Assembly: GCF_964340395.1 (NCBI RefSeq)
Contig: NC_135554.1
Location: 12,080,251 to 12,144,250 of the forward strand
Origin: Glandiceps talaboti
Lineage: Eukaryota > Hemichordata > Enteropneusta > Spengelidae
DNA length: 64,000 nt
Direction of reading: 5' to 3'
Below the pieces are notes generated by a model that was given only the letters and a program-made list of their open reading frames with translations, had not been told where the DNA came from and searched no databases. This document shows, piece by piece, positions 26,691-35,833 of the stretch. Positions within the stretch are counted from its first letter, which is position 1; every line of letters begins with the position of its first letter. A program made the position numbers and the translations under genes.

Positions 26691-27190
26691 TAGTATATAG
26701 TTGATGTTCGAAGAAATTTACATATACCAGTCACAACATATTTGCATTTTGTTGAGTGTGTTTTCATTACAGTGTAACAAAAAACATGATATTTAATTAA
26801 ATCAAAAGCTTTCTTCAGAGATCACCTTGTAATAAAATATACATTTACATATTGCCAACATATGACCTCATTATGTCTAAAAAAAAATCCCGAAATTATA
26901 CACATCTTGTTGTACGTGCTTCGTAACGCCAACACCGGCGATGATAATATTTGATCTAACGTGTACTCTTGATGCATATTTGACCCTAGAACAAAGTTAC
27001 ATATAGCATTCGAACCCAACATCCTGTTATTCTACTCGTAAGAACTGGAGGTAATCCTGGCAGTGCGACCAGTCACTGTATAATCCCAAAACGTAGTCTT
27101 GACAACCTGCAATGTCATCTTTAACCTTGCAAACGGAAAGTGTGGTAGTGCTGGTAGCGATTCTTGAATAATAGAGTCTCGTATAGGATA
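26690..27190. repeat. Diverged duplicated block, copy 2
   Basis: Partner of 24060-24520. It is followed by an AGATAAGATGAGATG-type short repeat at 27188-27220. No coding signal. Confidence 0.65.
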
Positions 27191-27774
27191 AGATAAGATG
27201 AGATGAAATGAAATAAGATATATACTTTTATTGTGCACTAAACGTGGAAATAAAATAATGAGACAATTTTCCGGAGAACGCAAACTACAATTAAAACTGA
27301 CCCAGTAACTGGGTAACGATTTCGACTGAAAGAGGTTGGAGCCTTTTTCATTTAAATATTCATTATTGTTATCTTAATCTTAGGGTGCTACGTACGTTAC
27401 CCATGATATTTGTGTGTTAGGCTTCGGAATATCAGTTGTGGAAACTTTTCATACATTTAGTTTCAACTAACGCCATATATTCAACTTAATGTTCAAATTT
27501 TAACTGCTAAAAACTATAATAACGTTACCTATTTTACGCATGAAAGAACTTCTTTCAGAGCACGATATGAGAATGTTTCATATCTCCCTCGCACATGACA
27601 TTTTACGTAGACATGTATTGCTCTAGCAAAATGGTGTGAAGATTTTTAATTGATTCTTATTGAGAAGGTTACAACGGGACTTTTTTTTTTGTATTTAAGA
27701 ATCTTTTTCTTTATTTCCATTTTTTGATCTGGGTCCCACAGAGCAGTACATTACTAAAAAAACAAAAAGGCATG

Positions 27775-30700
27775 TTACAAGGTCTTGAATAGATCGCACA
27801 AACCAGACCACTTTTTCAAATGTGTGGTTAATTTCTTTTTTTGTACAGCTATCCAATACTCACAATGGTATATACTCTTCAAATACGGAAGAAAACTTTC
27901 GAAACGTGGTATTTTTTCCAGGAATTTACAATAGTAAATATGTCTTCTAACAATGAGACATATAAAATTCACTATAATAGATTCTTCTGGATCTGATAAT
28001 ATTTTACACAGTTTACTTGGATCGTGCTGTAATTTCAGTGGTTTTTTCAAAAAAACTAAGACATCATTCCAGAGGGCTTCTGAGTAACTACACTGGAAGA
28101 AGAGATGTTCATGAGTTTCTATAGCAGTTTTACAAAAAGTACACAAAGGGGATGGATATTTTTCTGGATTAAACTTATGAAGTTGACCATTTGTATACAA
28201 GATGTTATGCAACAGCTTAAACTGAAATTCCCTACTTTTACACTCTATTGTCATACTTGTAATCAAACCATAGAGTCTGTCCCAAGGAAGATTTCCAATA
28301 CCAAGTTGAGTTTCCAATTTCATCTGGCTACTAGGAGGTATAAATTTCCTTCGTAGGAGCTCAAATTTAATTTTTTCCTTGGATACATTGTCCAGAGTCT
28401 GAAGTGAGTCTTCAATGGTGAGGTATACATTGTCTAAGTGTCTAGTTTTACTTTCTTTTAGAAATGCTGGGATAGATGAAATGATACCAAACCATCTGAG
28501 CTTTTGTATCAGTGATAACCTATCATTAGAAACTCTCTCCCATGGAATTGGTTTATCATCCAAAAACAAATCAGATACACTGTTTATACCAATTTTACTA
28601 AAATCCTCATAATAAAATGAATGTCCTCCAATCAGAATATGCTTATTATTCCAAATTAACTGATCTCTACTGTCTTGCTGCTCTTTCGTAAATTTACTCC
28701 ATGTATCAAAGCAATCTGTCATGAAGTCAGTAAAATTAACAGGTAAATATTTTGTATCAAAATTACATCTAAACACTATGTTACCACCTATTTTTTGTAG
28801 CTTACTATCAACAAAATATTTCCAAAGTCTTTGGGCTGTAGGGTCCAATAATTTTTTCACTATAAAAACCCTATTTACATCCTTCATAATTGATAAGTCG
28901 GGCATTTTTAGCCCTCCATGGCCCACGTCTCCTATCATAGTTCTTCTTGCCACTTTGTCTCTACCCTTCCACAGAAAACTGTAGATAATTCGGTGAATCT
29001 CCTGGATGATATCTTTAGAAATTTCAATGGACTGTATAAGATATGAAAACTGTGAAATCGCTAAGGTTTTGATAATTTGAATCTTACCCAGTAAGGTGAG
29101 GTTTCTGCTTTTCCAAGAGTTCAAAATTTTCTTCATATTATCCATAGCTTTAGAGACATTTTTCTTTATTGCATCTTGTCTATTATATGAAAAATATATT
29201 CCTACAATCTTAATAGGAGATGTGGGCCATTTTACCCCGAACATATTATCCTGTCTAAACCTCCACTTTCCAATCCATACAGCCTCAGTCTTATCAACAT
29301 TGACATTTAACCCTGAGCTAAGAGCAAATTTCTTCAGCAAATTAAAAAGAACATTAACTGAGTTAATACTGGTCAAAAAACATGTCATGTCGTCTGCAAA
29401 TGCAGAGTCCTTAATTTCAATACCTGAGATTGTAATACCACTGATATCTCTATTTGTCCTTATAGACAACAGTAGGGTTTCAAGTACTAGAATAAACAAT
29501 AATGGAGACAGGGGATCACCTTGTCTAACACCCCTTTGTAATTTAAAATATCCTGTGCTGTAGCCATTATTCATAACACAACTTTCTATGTTATTGTACA
29601 GTGCCTTAATCCAGTTTTGAAAGGAGTTACCAAAATTAAATTTACAAAGAACCTTGAAAAGAAACTCCCAATTGACTGTATCAAAGGCTTTCTCAAAGTC
29701 TATTGCCAAAAGCATAGCAGGAATATCATATTCTAATGTATGTGCATAAACTTCATCAATTAGTCGCACATAATCACTAATGTTACGACCTTTAACAAAG
29801 GCAGCTTGTGATGGGCCTATCAAGTCTGGCAAAACCTTATCTATACGTTTGGCAAGACACTTAGAAGCTATCTTCATATCAACATTCATAAGGGATATCG
29901 GTCTCCAGTTTTTCAGAAGTAGCCGATCTCTATCAGGTTTTTCTATCAATGTAATAATCCCTTGTTTTTGTGATGTGGAGAACTCGCCTTGCTCATATCC
30001 AAAATTTAAAGACTCAACAACTACATTGCCAATAATAGGCCAGAATGCCTTGTAAAACTCTACTGTGAGACCATCATTTCCTGGACTCTTGTTCTCCTTC
30101 ATAGAGCATAAAACATTGAAAGCTTCACCCACTCCAATTTTCCCTTCACACAAACTTTGCAAATCATGTGGTAAAACTGGATTATTCAGATTTTCCAGGA
30201 ATTCTCCAACATTTCCTACATCAATAATGTTTTGCGAGTACAAATTTGAATAAAATTTCCTTATTTCTGCTGAAATTTCCCCTGGATCACTTAAAATTTC
30301 AGTGTCCCTTCTCTTCAATTTCTTTATACTTGATTTCCTTTTGTTTGATTTTTCAAGCCCAAGAAAATACTTATTGCTTTTTTCCCCTTTTTCATACCAT
30401 AATGCTCGAGAACGAACAATTGATCCCTCTGTGAGATAGTCATGATAATCTTCTAGATCCTGCTTAAATTTTTCAAGGGTCAGAAAGGCTGTATCGGAAG
30501 GGTTGGTAGAACAAACCTGTTCTGCTGTTTTGACTTGATTTTCAAGGTCAATTACCTTTTGTTTTCTCACTTTAGCTTTATTTTTACTAAAGCGAATTGT
30601 AAATTCTCTAATCTTATACTTAATGTAATCCCATCTGAAACATTTGTTTTGACTCTCGGTCAAGCTATTCAGCCAGAGAACTATATTTTCACGGAGTGTT

Positions 30701-31500
30701 TCACAATAATTTCCATCATTTACCAGGCTTGAGTTAAATTTCCAATATGCTGGTCCATGTTTTTGTTCTGAATACTTTAAATGTAGAATTACAGCAGAAT
30801 GGTCTGAACTAACACCAGGAATAATTTCTATATTTTCTACAAAATTCTGAATCTCATGTGAAATTATGAAATAATCTAGGCGACTCTGTTGAATGTTTGG
30901 TTGACGTCTACGCCAAGTAAACTGCTTCAGATTTGGATTCCTTTGACGCCAGATATCTATAAGCCCAAATTCATCTAAAATTTCCCCAAAAAACTCTATT
31001 GACATCCTCCATGGTTTCGGGTTCCCCCCATCCCTGTCCAAAACAATATCCATTGTAAAATTTAAATCTCCACCCCAAATAATTACACTATCCGGATCTG
31101 GAAAATGGTCGACCAGTAATTGTTTGATTTCCCTCAGAAAGACCATATGTTCCACCTCTCTATTTGGTGCATAGGTGTTTAGAATGATACAAGGAGAGTC
31201 CTCCATTTCTATTACAATCAATATAAACCTACCAAAATCATCCTTAATTACATCAGTGATTTTCAGAGATGCATTATTGATAACAACCATCACACCTCTA
31301 CTAAAAGTAGTTCCATGTGCAAAAAAACATTGACCTTTAAACTGTGATGACCAATATTTGTCATCATTTTCTATACTGTGTGTTTCTTGGAGCATCACTA
31401 CATCTATCTGTTTTGACTTCAACCAATTTGAAACTTTCTTCCTTTTCTTAAAATCTCTGAGCCCTCTGACATTAAATGTTAAAAAGGAAAATTCCATGTT
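27775..31500 (-). CDS. LINE ORF2: endonuclease and reverse transcriptase
   Basis: Protein that nicks target DNA and reverse-transcribes the element RNA at the nick. The ATG at 31500 (MEFSFLTFNVRGL) starts directly at the endonuclease fold; the frame is open further upstream to 31605, but those residues look like read-out of UTR. About 1241 residues. The APE endonuclease (residues 1-240) shows QETHS, WGGDLNF, SRLDYFI and SSDHS. RT (about 430-780) shows NWRPISLMN, AIDFEKAFD, RQGDPLSPLLF and the catalytic FADD. A C-terminal Cys-His motif (CTFCKTAIETHEHLFFQC) is near residue 1110. No stops or frameshifts, and the key catalytic residues are present. The clade within L1/Tx1 needs a phylogeny. Confidence 0.95.
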   Translation of the reverse strand, partial: NMEFSFLTFNVRGLRDFKKRKKVSNWLKSKQIDVVMLQETHSIENDDKYWSSQFKGQCFFAHGTTFSRGVMVVINNASLKITDVIKDDFGRFILIVIEMEDSPCIILNTYAPNREVEHMVFLREIKQLLVDHFPDPDSVIIWGGDLNFTMDIVLDRDGGNPKPWRMSIEFFGEILDEFGLIDIWRQRNPNLKQFTWRRRQPNIQQSRLDYFIISHEIQNFVENIEIIPGVSSDHSAVILHLKYSEQKHGPAYWKFNSSLVNDGNYCETLRENIVLWLNSLTESQNKCFRWDYIKYKIREFTIRFSKNKAKVRKQKVIDLENQVKTAEQVCSTNPSDTAFLTLEKFKQDLEDYHDYLTEGSIVRSRALWYEKGEKSNKYFLGLEKSNKRKSSIKKLKRRDTEILSDPGEISAEIRKFYSNLYSQNIIDVGNVGEFLENLNNPVLPHDLQSLCEGKIGVGEAFNVLCSMKENKSPGNDGLTVEFYKAFWPIIGNVVVESLNFGYEQGEFSTSQKQGIITLIEKPDRDRLLLKNWRPISLMNVDMKIASKCLAKRIDKVLPDLIGPSQAAFVKGRNISDYVRLIDEVYAHTLEYDIPAMLLAIDFEKAFDTVNWEFLFKVLCKFNFGNSFQNWIKALYNNIESCVMNNGYSTGYFKLQRGVRQGDPLSPLLFILVLETLLLSIRTNRDISGITISGIEIKDSAFADDMTCFLTSINSVNVLFNLLKKFALSSGLNVNVDKTEAVWIGKWRFRQDNMFGVKWPTSPIKIVGIYFSYNRQDAIKKNVSKAMDNMKKILNSWKSRNLTLLGKIQIIKTLAISQFSYLIQSIEISKDIIQEIHRIIYSFLWKGRDKVARRTMIGDVGHGGLKMPDLSIMKDVNRVFIVKKLLDPTAQRLWKYFVDSKLQKIGGNIVFRCNFDTKYLPVNFTDFMTDCFDTWSKFTKEQQDSRDQLIWNNKHILIGGHSFYYEDFSKIGINSVSDLFLDDKPIPWERVSNDRLSLIQKLRWFGIISSIPAFLKESKTRHLDNVYLTIEDSLQTLDNVSKEKIKFELLRRKFIPPSSQMKLETQLGIGNLPWDRLYGLITSMTIECKSREFQFKLLHNILYTNGQLHKFNPEKYPSPLCTFCKTAIETHEHLFFQCSYSEALWNDVLVFLKKPLKLQHDPSKLCKILSDPEESIIVNFICLIVRRHIYYCKFLEKIPRFESFLPYLKSIYHCEYWIAVQKKKLTTHLKKWSGLCDLFKTL

Positions 31501-31926
31501 CCATTCAGAATAACAACACTGCTTATACTGCTCTGTGAAACCCAAATACAAATAACACAAAGACAAAACACAAAAAAACAAAAACGGGCACTCCAAAAAA
31601 TGCACAACAAATACACAGACAGAGACACCCCTTTCGCTATCGTTAGAAAAAGCATACTACATGCATACAAATAGCAGTCTATAATGTTCATCTCTACTAG
31701 GGGTGTGGGGGGAGAGCTGCCTGACCTGCCTAGCCTCACCCAGAAACAATTTTTTCAGCAAATAAAACATTTAACCATTGAGTTCAAACACATTACCTTT
31801 TAAATTTTATAAGCTATCCTGTACTCAGTGGTACGTCTCCGACTGTACCAGCAAGTAAACAAAAAGTCAAAGAGTTTGTAAATAATTCGTGAAAGTTCAA
31901 TATAGTTTGTTCAGCAGAAGTATGAG

Positions 31927-32802
31927 TCAAAACATACGTTGCGGCTGGAAATACTGACGTCCGTTGATGAAAAGTTTCCCATTTCTGAAACGGGGTTTAT
32001 CGCCTGCTTTGAACGCGTCGTCCATCACTTTTTTGAAGGACTGCTTCACTTTATAATCTTCAGGACAGAGGTCCTCAACCACAAAAATATCGCTGTCAGC
32101 TAAAACCGCTTTGGCTCTACGCAGAATGTCATTACGTTGAGGTCGGAGTAAGAATTTCACGAGCACATGACGGGGAGCTCGAGCTTGACCTTTCCTACCC
32201 ACCCGGTGTGCGTTTTCAATCTGCACCTGCTGCATTCCAAATTTCTCGTCAAGAATGTCCGTGATTTTCTGGCAACAGTTCTCTTGTTCCACCTCTGCAA
32301 TACCACCGAATCTCAAATTGTATTGTCTACTGTATCTCTGCAGACTAATGTTTTCGGTTTTCACCCCCTCTACTTCTTTGATTAGAACGGCGACGGTAGT
32401 TTCAAGATGTTTCACTTTTTCTTTCAATGTCGTCTCTGCTGTATGGAGATCCCGGATGTCTGTCGTGTTGAGTTCCACGCACTTTACGATATTTTCCTGT
32501 TCTTTTTCGACTGCCTCCACTCTTCCTATTATTACCTGTTGACCGGCGGAAACATCATCCAGTTTCTTTTCCAGATTATCAATCTTTGTCACCAAAGCAC
32601 TCATATGAGTGCCAATAAATTGCTTCAGGTCACTATCTTCAATCTTTTCCTTGTCCGCTTCGGCTGCACACGTGTAATCACTTTCCATTGGTGTTGCGCA
32701 ATCACTCTCGGCACCAGGGCGGACATCTTGAATGTACCTCGCCATCGGACTAATATCTTTCCCTTTCTCACCTTTCTTTTTCGCTCCCTTCTGTGGCGCC
32801 AT
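31927..32802 (-). CDS. LINE ORF1: RNA-binding coiled-coil protein (L1 ORF1p type)
   Basis: 291 residues from the ATG at 32802 (MAPQKGAKKKGEKGKD). This start was chosen because the longer open frame runs through the element's 5' end into flanking DNA. Order: a basic N-terminus, a coiled coil with heptad spacing at about residues 70-160, then an RRM-like core (RQYNLRFGGI, ENAHRVGR, RHVLVKF) and a C-terminal domain ending near GRQYFQPQRMF. In the L1 family this protein forms trimers that coat the element RNA and act as a nucleic-acid chaperone. It is complete and open, in the usual place ahead of ORF2. Confidence 0.9.
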   Translation of the reverse strand: MAPQKGAKKKGEKGKDISPMARYIQDVRPGAESDCATPMESDYTCAAEADKEKIEDSDLKQFIGTHMSALVTKIDNLEKKLDDVSAGQQVIIGRVEAVEKEQENIVKCVELNTTDIRDLHTAETTLKEKVKHLETTVAVLIKEVEGVKTENISLQRYSRQYNLRFGGIAEVEQENCCQKITDILDEKFGMQQVQIENAHRVGRKGQARAPRHVLVKFLLRPQRNDILRRAKAVLADSDIFVVEDLCPEDYKVKQSFKKVMDDAFKAGDKPRFRNGKLFINGRQYFQPQRMF

Positions 32803-32969
32803 AGTTAAAATAAATCTCTGAGTTGTCCAACCACTAATACCAGCACTTGTGTCCTTCAAAATCATTAATTTCTGCTGTTTCTGGGTGAATACTTGGAGGA
32901 GACTGTAGAGCTGTACTAACCACCCTGCATACTCGTTGCAGTAGAAACAGCGCCCCCCAACGGGACTTT

Positions 32970-33574
32970 GCACTTGCAGCTAGGTAGGTCTGTGCGGCGC
33001 TCTTTTCGGCAAGTATATAAAGAAAATGGTACTATTTAAAGTAGCAATGTAACCATTTCTGGCGTGTCATAATGTGTTGGTTGTACGGCGCAAAGTACAA
33101 TTTCTGAATGAAGCCGATGTCACATTATGTTAATGTAGCATTGTTGATCAATACGGATTCATGAAATCACATGAAATTATGACGTAAACGGTAAAGTGTG
33201 AACATTAAGTGCCCGCTTTTAAATGGTCGATGTTACTCCTAAAACGACCAGATAACGACGCTGATCATGAATCAGTGGAAACTTGTCGCCAACAGTTTCG
33301 TAAAATCCATTGTTTTGTAGCCAACTCGAGTTTCTATTCTATTCGCACTTGGCGACTTGGCGAATGGGTAGCATGCTGTAACCCTGTTTTGAACTTCATT
33401 CCAAAAAGATGCATAACAGAGACACTGACGTGATTTGATTATCGTTTCACCAAACGTGTGACTGTAGCACATTGACGCCTGTTTGTTGATGGCTCCTGCT
33501 TTGAGAGTGAGCTTTGACTGCTTCCAGACTTTCGTATTTTTTGATCTGGTAACTTGTCTACTTAATTGTACTAT
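32970..33574. other. Unique sequence between the LINE and the Ngaro-like element
   Basis: No supported gene. A 74-codon ORF at 33209-33433 lacks any recognised domain. A TATAAAG occurs near 33017, with nothing to attach it to. Confidence 0.5.
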
Positions 33575-33675
33575 AATTGCTGTTTTTAAATAAATACACT
33601 AACAGACGTGTTTGGCAAATAAATGGAGGTGCTTTAATGAAATACAAACTGTTCAACAAAGAAAGCACCCCTACC
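33575..33675 (-). repeat. Split direct repeat B2 (3' terminal)
   Basis: 101 bp matching 33991-34091, from AATTGCTGTTTTTAAATAAA to GCACCCCTACC. A spacer of about 94 bp separates it from A2. Confidence 0.92.
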
Positions 33676-33769
33676 CCTTACAAAAATGGGGTAAAAGCAG
33701 GGTGGAACATGTACAGTTTAAAAACATGTTACTTTACAATGAAAAAAAAAAGGGTGGGAAATGGGTGGG

Positions 33770-33994
33770 TGAAATTGCAAATCCAAAATGTCTGACGAAT
33801 TCAAAACTAAACCACAATGCATTGTGGGAATAACACTGTTATGGACTGATGAGGGCGCCACACATTTCCACAAGACAAGAGAGCATCTTCCACAATGAAA
33901 TGTTCTGAAACCCTGAGGCTGTCTTATACTTACAGTGACTACTCTAACCAACAATTAAGCAAATTTCTCCAAAATGTATAAATTTAGTACAATT
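33770..33994 (-). repeat. Split direct repeat A2
   Basis: 225 bp matching 39662-39886, from TGAAATTGCAAATCC to TTTAGTACAATT. Confidence 0.92.
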
Positions 33995-34091
33995 GCTGTT
34001 TTTAAATAAATACACTAACAGACGTGTTTGGCAAATAAATGGAGGTGCTTTAATGAAATACAAACTGTTCAACAAAGAAAGCACCCCTACC
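33991..34091 (-). repeat. Split direct repeat B1
   Basis: 101 bp, partner of 33575-33675. It shares its first four bases (AATT) with the end of A2, which marks the junction expected in the circular intermediate. Confidence 0.92.
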
Positions 34092-34376
34092 AAGGCAAGG
34101 CCACCAAACACATAATATGCAGTATAAGTAATGGATGTAAAGTGAATCATCTAAAATAACAGCAAAAAGTCAGCCAAGCGTAACAGCTTATGCAACGTGT
34201 CAGTACTAGGAACAAGTAACTACAATTTTTTTTTTTTTTTTTTTTTTTTTTATATCCAACTGTAAGTTGGGTTCTATTATGGTAACTCTACTACTCAATA
34301 TTGCTGAGCGCTAGGCAAACTCTCTATAAATTGAATCATCGTTGGTTGGTTGAAAATTTACTATTAATCGGTCTCA

Positions 34377-35324
34377 CTATTCATGCAAAAAGCGCCCAAT
34401 AGCATCAGAAATAGAAAAGCGTTCTGTTGGAGGAATAGCAATGTAATCTCTATAAACAGATGAACGCCAATCTCCTTGAAGACGAATGAGCGAGTCTGAC
34501 ACTCCTGCCATGGCTGCTGTGGTAGCACCACCTCTCCGAAGACTATGAAATGAGTAGTCCTTTGGATCTAGGCCAATGTCAATAAGCAGTAAACGGAGTC
34601 TGCGAGCTAGGACTGACTGTGTCAATGGGATCAAACGCCCATGATGATAGTAAACAAATGCTGGTAAATTACTGGGTGCTGGTATACGTGTAATCATATT
34701 ACAGTAGGCTTTGACTGGGCAAAGCTGTGAGTGGGACTGAAAGCCAATGGGTATGACATGTTTATAGTCATGACACTGGCGAGCCTTGGACCATGTGGTT
34801 GTGATAAGCATCCCCTTCTTGGTGAAAGTTACACTATGCCTACTTAAGTGCTCTAGGGCTGTGAATTTCATTATTGATGGTGGAACTAGATTAGACTTAC
34901 GCAGAAAGGAGAAAAAGGCTATGATAATACAGGTCCAAATTACAATGTCTTGTAAACAGTCCTTGTCGAGTCTCTCAAATAATTGCAATAAGTGACAAGA
35001 CATTATGGGTAAACGAGGGTGTGGAAGAGTGTTCATGGATTTGTTTAGTCCCTGCAAAGTTAAGCGGAGCTCGATATCGTAAACGCTATCACAACTAAAT
35101 CCTAGTAATTTTGACCATGTACAAACACCCGAAACATAATTACGGACAGAGTTAGTACTTTTAAAAGTCCGGGAAAGGAAACATGCAAAACGGCTAAGTA
35201 TTGAACTTGAAGTTGGGAATGGTTGCACATCCATCCAGTGGCAAAAACGAAGGTAAGTATCCAGCTGAGTTTTCAGGTTTTTGTATGTACCTGGTCGGAA
35301 GGCAGCTTTCTGTACCACTTTCAT
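34377..35324 (-). CDS. Tyrosine recombinase of the Ngaro-like element
   Basis: 315 residues from the ATG at 35324, stop at 34377. An N-terminal SAM-like DNA-binding half (residues 1-110) precedes the catalytic domain. Catalytic residues by position: Arg in SFLRKSNLVP (about residue 143), His-x-x-Arg in FHSLRRGG (about 265-270), a GDW in place of the second His/Trp box, and Tyr in VYRDYI near residue 295. The enzyme integrates the circular cDNA by strand exchange. The frame is open and complete. A TTTTACAG sequence at about 35360 upstream resembles a splice acceptor, so expression from a spliced RNA is possible. Confidence 0.92.
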   Translation of the reverse strand: MKVVQKAAFRPGTYKNLKTQLDTYLRFCHWMDVQPFPTSSSILSRFACFLSRTFKSTNSVRNYVSGVCTWSKLLGFSCDSVYDIELRLTLQGLNKSMNTLPHPRLPIMSCHLLQLFERLDKDCLQDIVIWTCIIIAFFSFLRKSNLVPPSIMKFTALEHLSRHSVTFTKKGMLITTTWSKARQCHDYKHVIPIGFQSHSQLCPVKAYCNMITRIPAPSNLPAFVYYHHGRLIPLTQSVLARRLRLLLIDIGLDPKDYSFHSLRRGGATTAAMAGVSDSLIRLQGDWRSSVYRDYIAIPPTERFSISDAIGRFLHE

Positions 35325-35371
35325 TTCTCTTTCCAGTTGTTCCCATTTGGAGCTTTGACCTGTAAAACATA

Positions 35372-35833
35372 TTATATTTGATTGTTTAATTCAAAGTAGT
35401 CTGCATGAACACTGCATTCACTGACTTTTAAGTGTTCAGTTAGCTGCCCAAATCTGGTGCTGTGTAGGATGCCTAGATGCCAACGAGAAAGGTGGTCAGC
35501 AATTTCATTGTTCTTGCCAGACAAATGAACAGCCTTAATCTGTATGTTGTGTAATGCACATCTGAACCAAATATTTCTTGCTATAGAAAGCAAGGTAGGG
35601 TCTTTCCCACGACCAGTGTTCAAGACGGCTACTGACGCTGTGTTGTCACAGTGGACCATAAGTCTTGACCCATTAAGCTTCTCTCCCCATATGTGTAAGG
35701 CGACTACAATTGTGAGCATCTCCAGGGCTGCAATGTTACGGTTCTCCCAGTCAGCTGGAAAGGTACTGTGAAAATACTCTGCCTCTGACGAACCAATTTG
35801 TAACCATCCACCGCATCCTGTTAAAACAAGCAT
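35372..35833 (-). CDS. RNase H domain of the Ngaro-like element (displaced by a frameshift)
   Basis: Open frame in a different phase from the RT. RNase H features: LTTDA at the end of the RT frame supplies the first Asp, then GCGGW, the Glu in ALEML, the Asp in VHCDNTASV and the final Asp in NNEIADHLSRWH. Continuity with RT needs a one-base slip in the sequence CTTGTTTTAACAGG (minus strand, about 35820-35826). It either reflects an inactivating indel in a T/A run or a programmed shift; nothing here tells which. Confidence 0.85.
   Translation of the reverse strand: MLVLTGCGGWLQIGSSEAEYFHSTFPADWENRNIAALEMLTIVVALHIWGEKLNGSRLMVHCDNTASVAVLNTGRGKDPTLLSIARNIWFRCALHNIQIKAVHLSGKNNEIADHLSRWHLGILHSTRFGQLTEHLKVSECSVHADYFELNNQI

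Larger units (their letters stand above)
27684..32957 (-). mobile_element. Full-length L1/Tx1-type LINE with 12-bp target-site duplication
   Basis: 5.27 kb on the minus strand: 5' end at 32957 (GGGGGGCGCTGTTTCTAC), 5' UTR of about 155 bp, ORF1, a spacer of about 430 bp, ORF2, and a short 3' UTR with an AATAAAG signal, ending in an A-run (T-run at 27681-27691 on the plus strand). Flanking direct repeats CAACGGGACTTT lie at 27672-27683 and 32958-32969; the exact edge is blurred by the T-run. Both ORFs are open, so this copy could be young. Clade call (L1/Tx1 group) rests on the APE plus RT order, the ORF1 type and the C-terminal Cys-His motif. Confidence 0.92.

Noticed and set aside
27032-27283. 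83-codon minus-strand ORF in the second duplicated block
   Set aside because: Not open in the partner block (24060-24520), so not supported as coding.
28105-30732. Several plus-strand ORFs of 60-155 codons
   Set aside because: Antisense shadows of LINE ORF2.
33209-33433. 74-codon ORF between the LINE and the Ngaro-like element
   Set aside because: No recognised domain, no splice context, and length within chance expectation.
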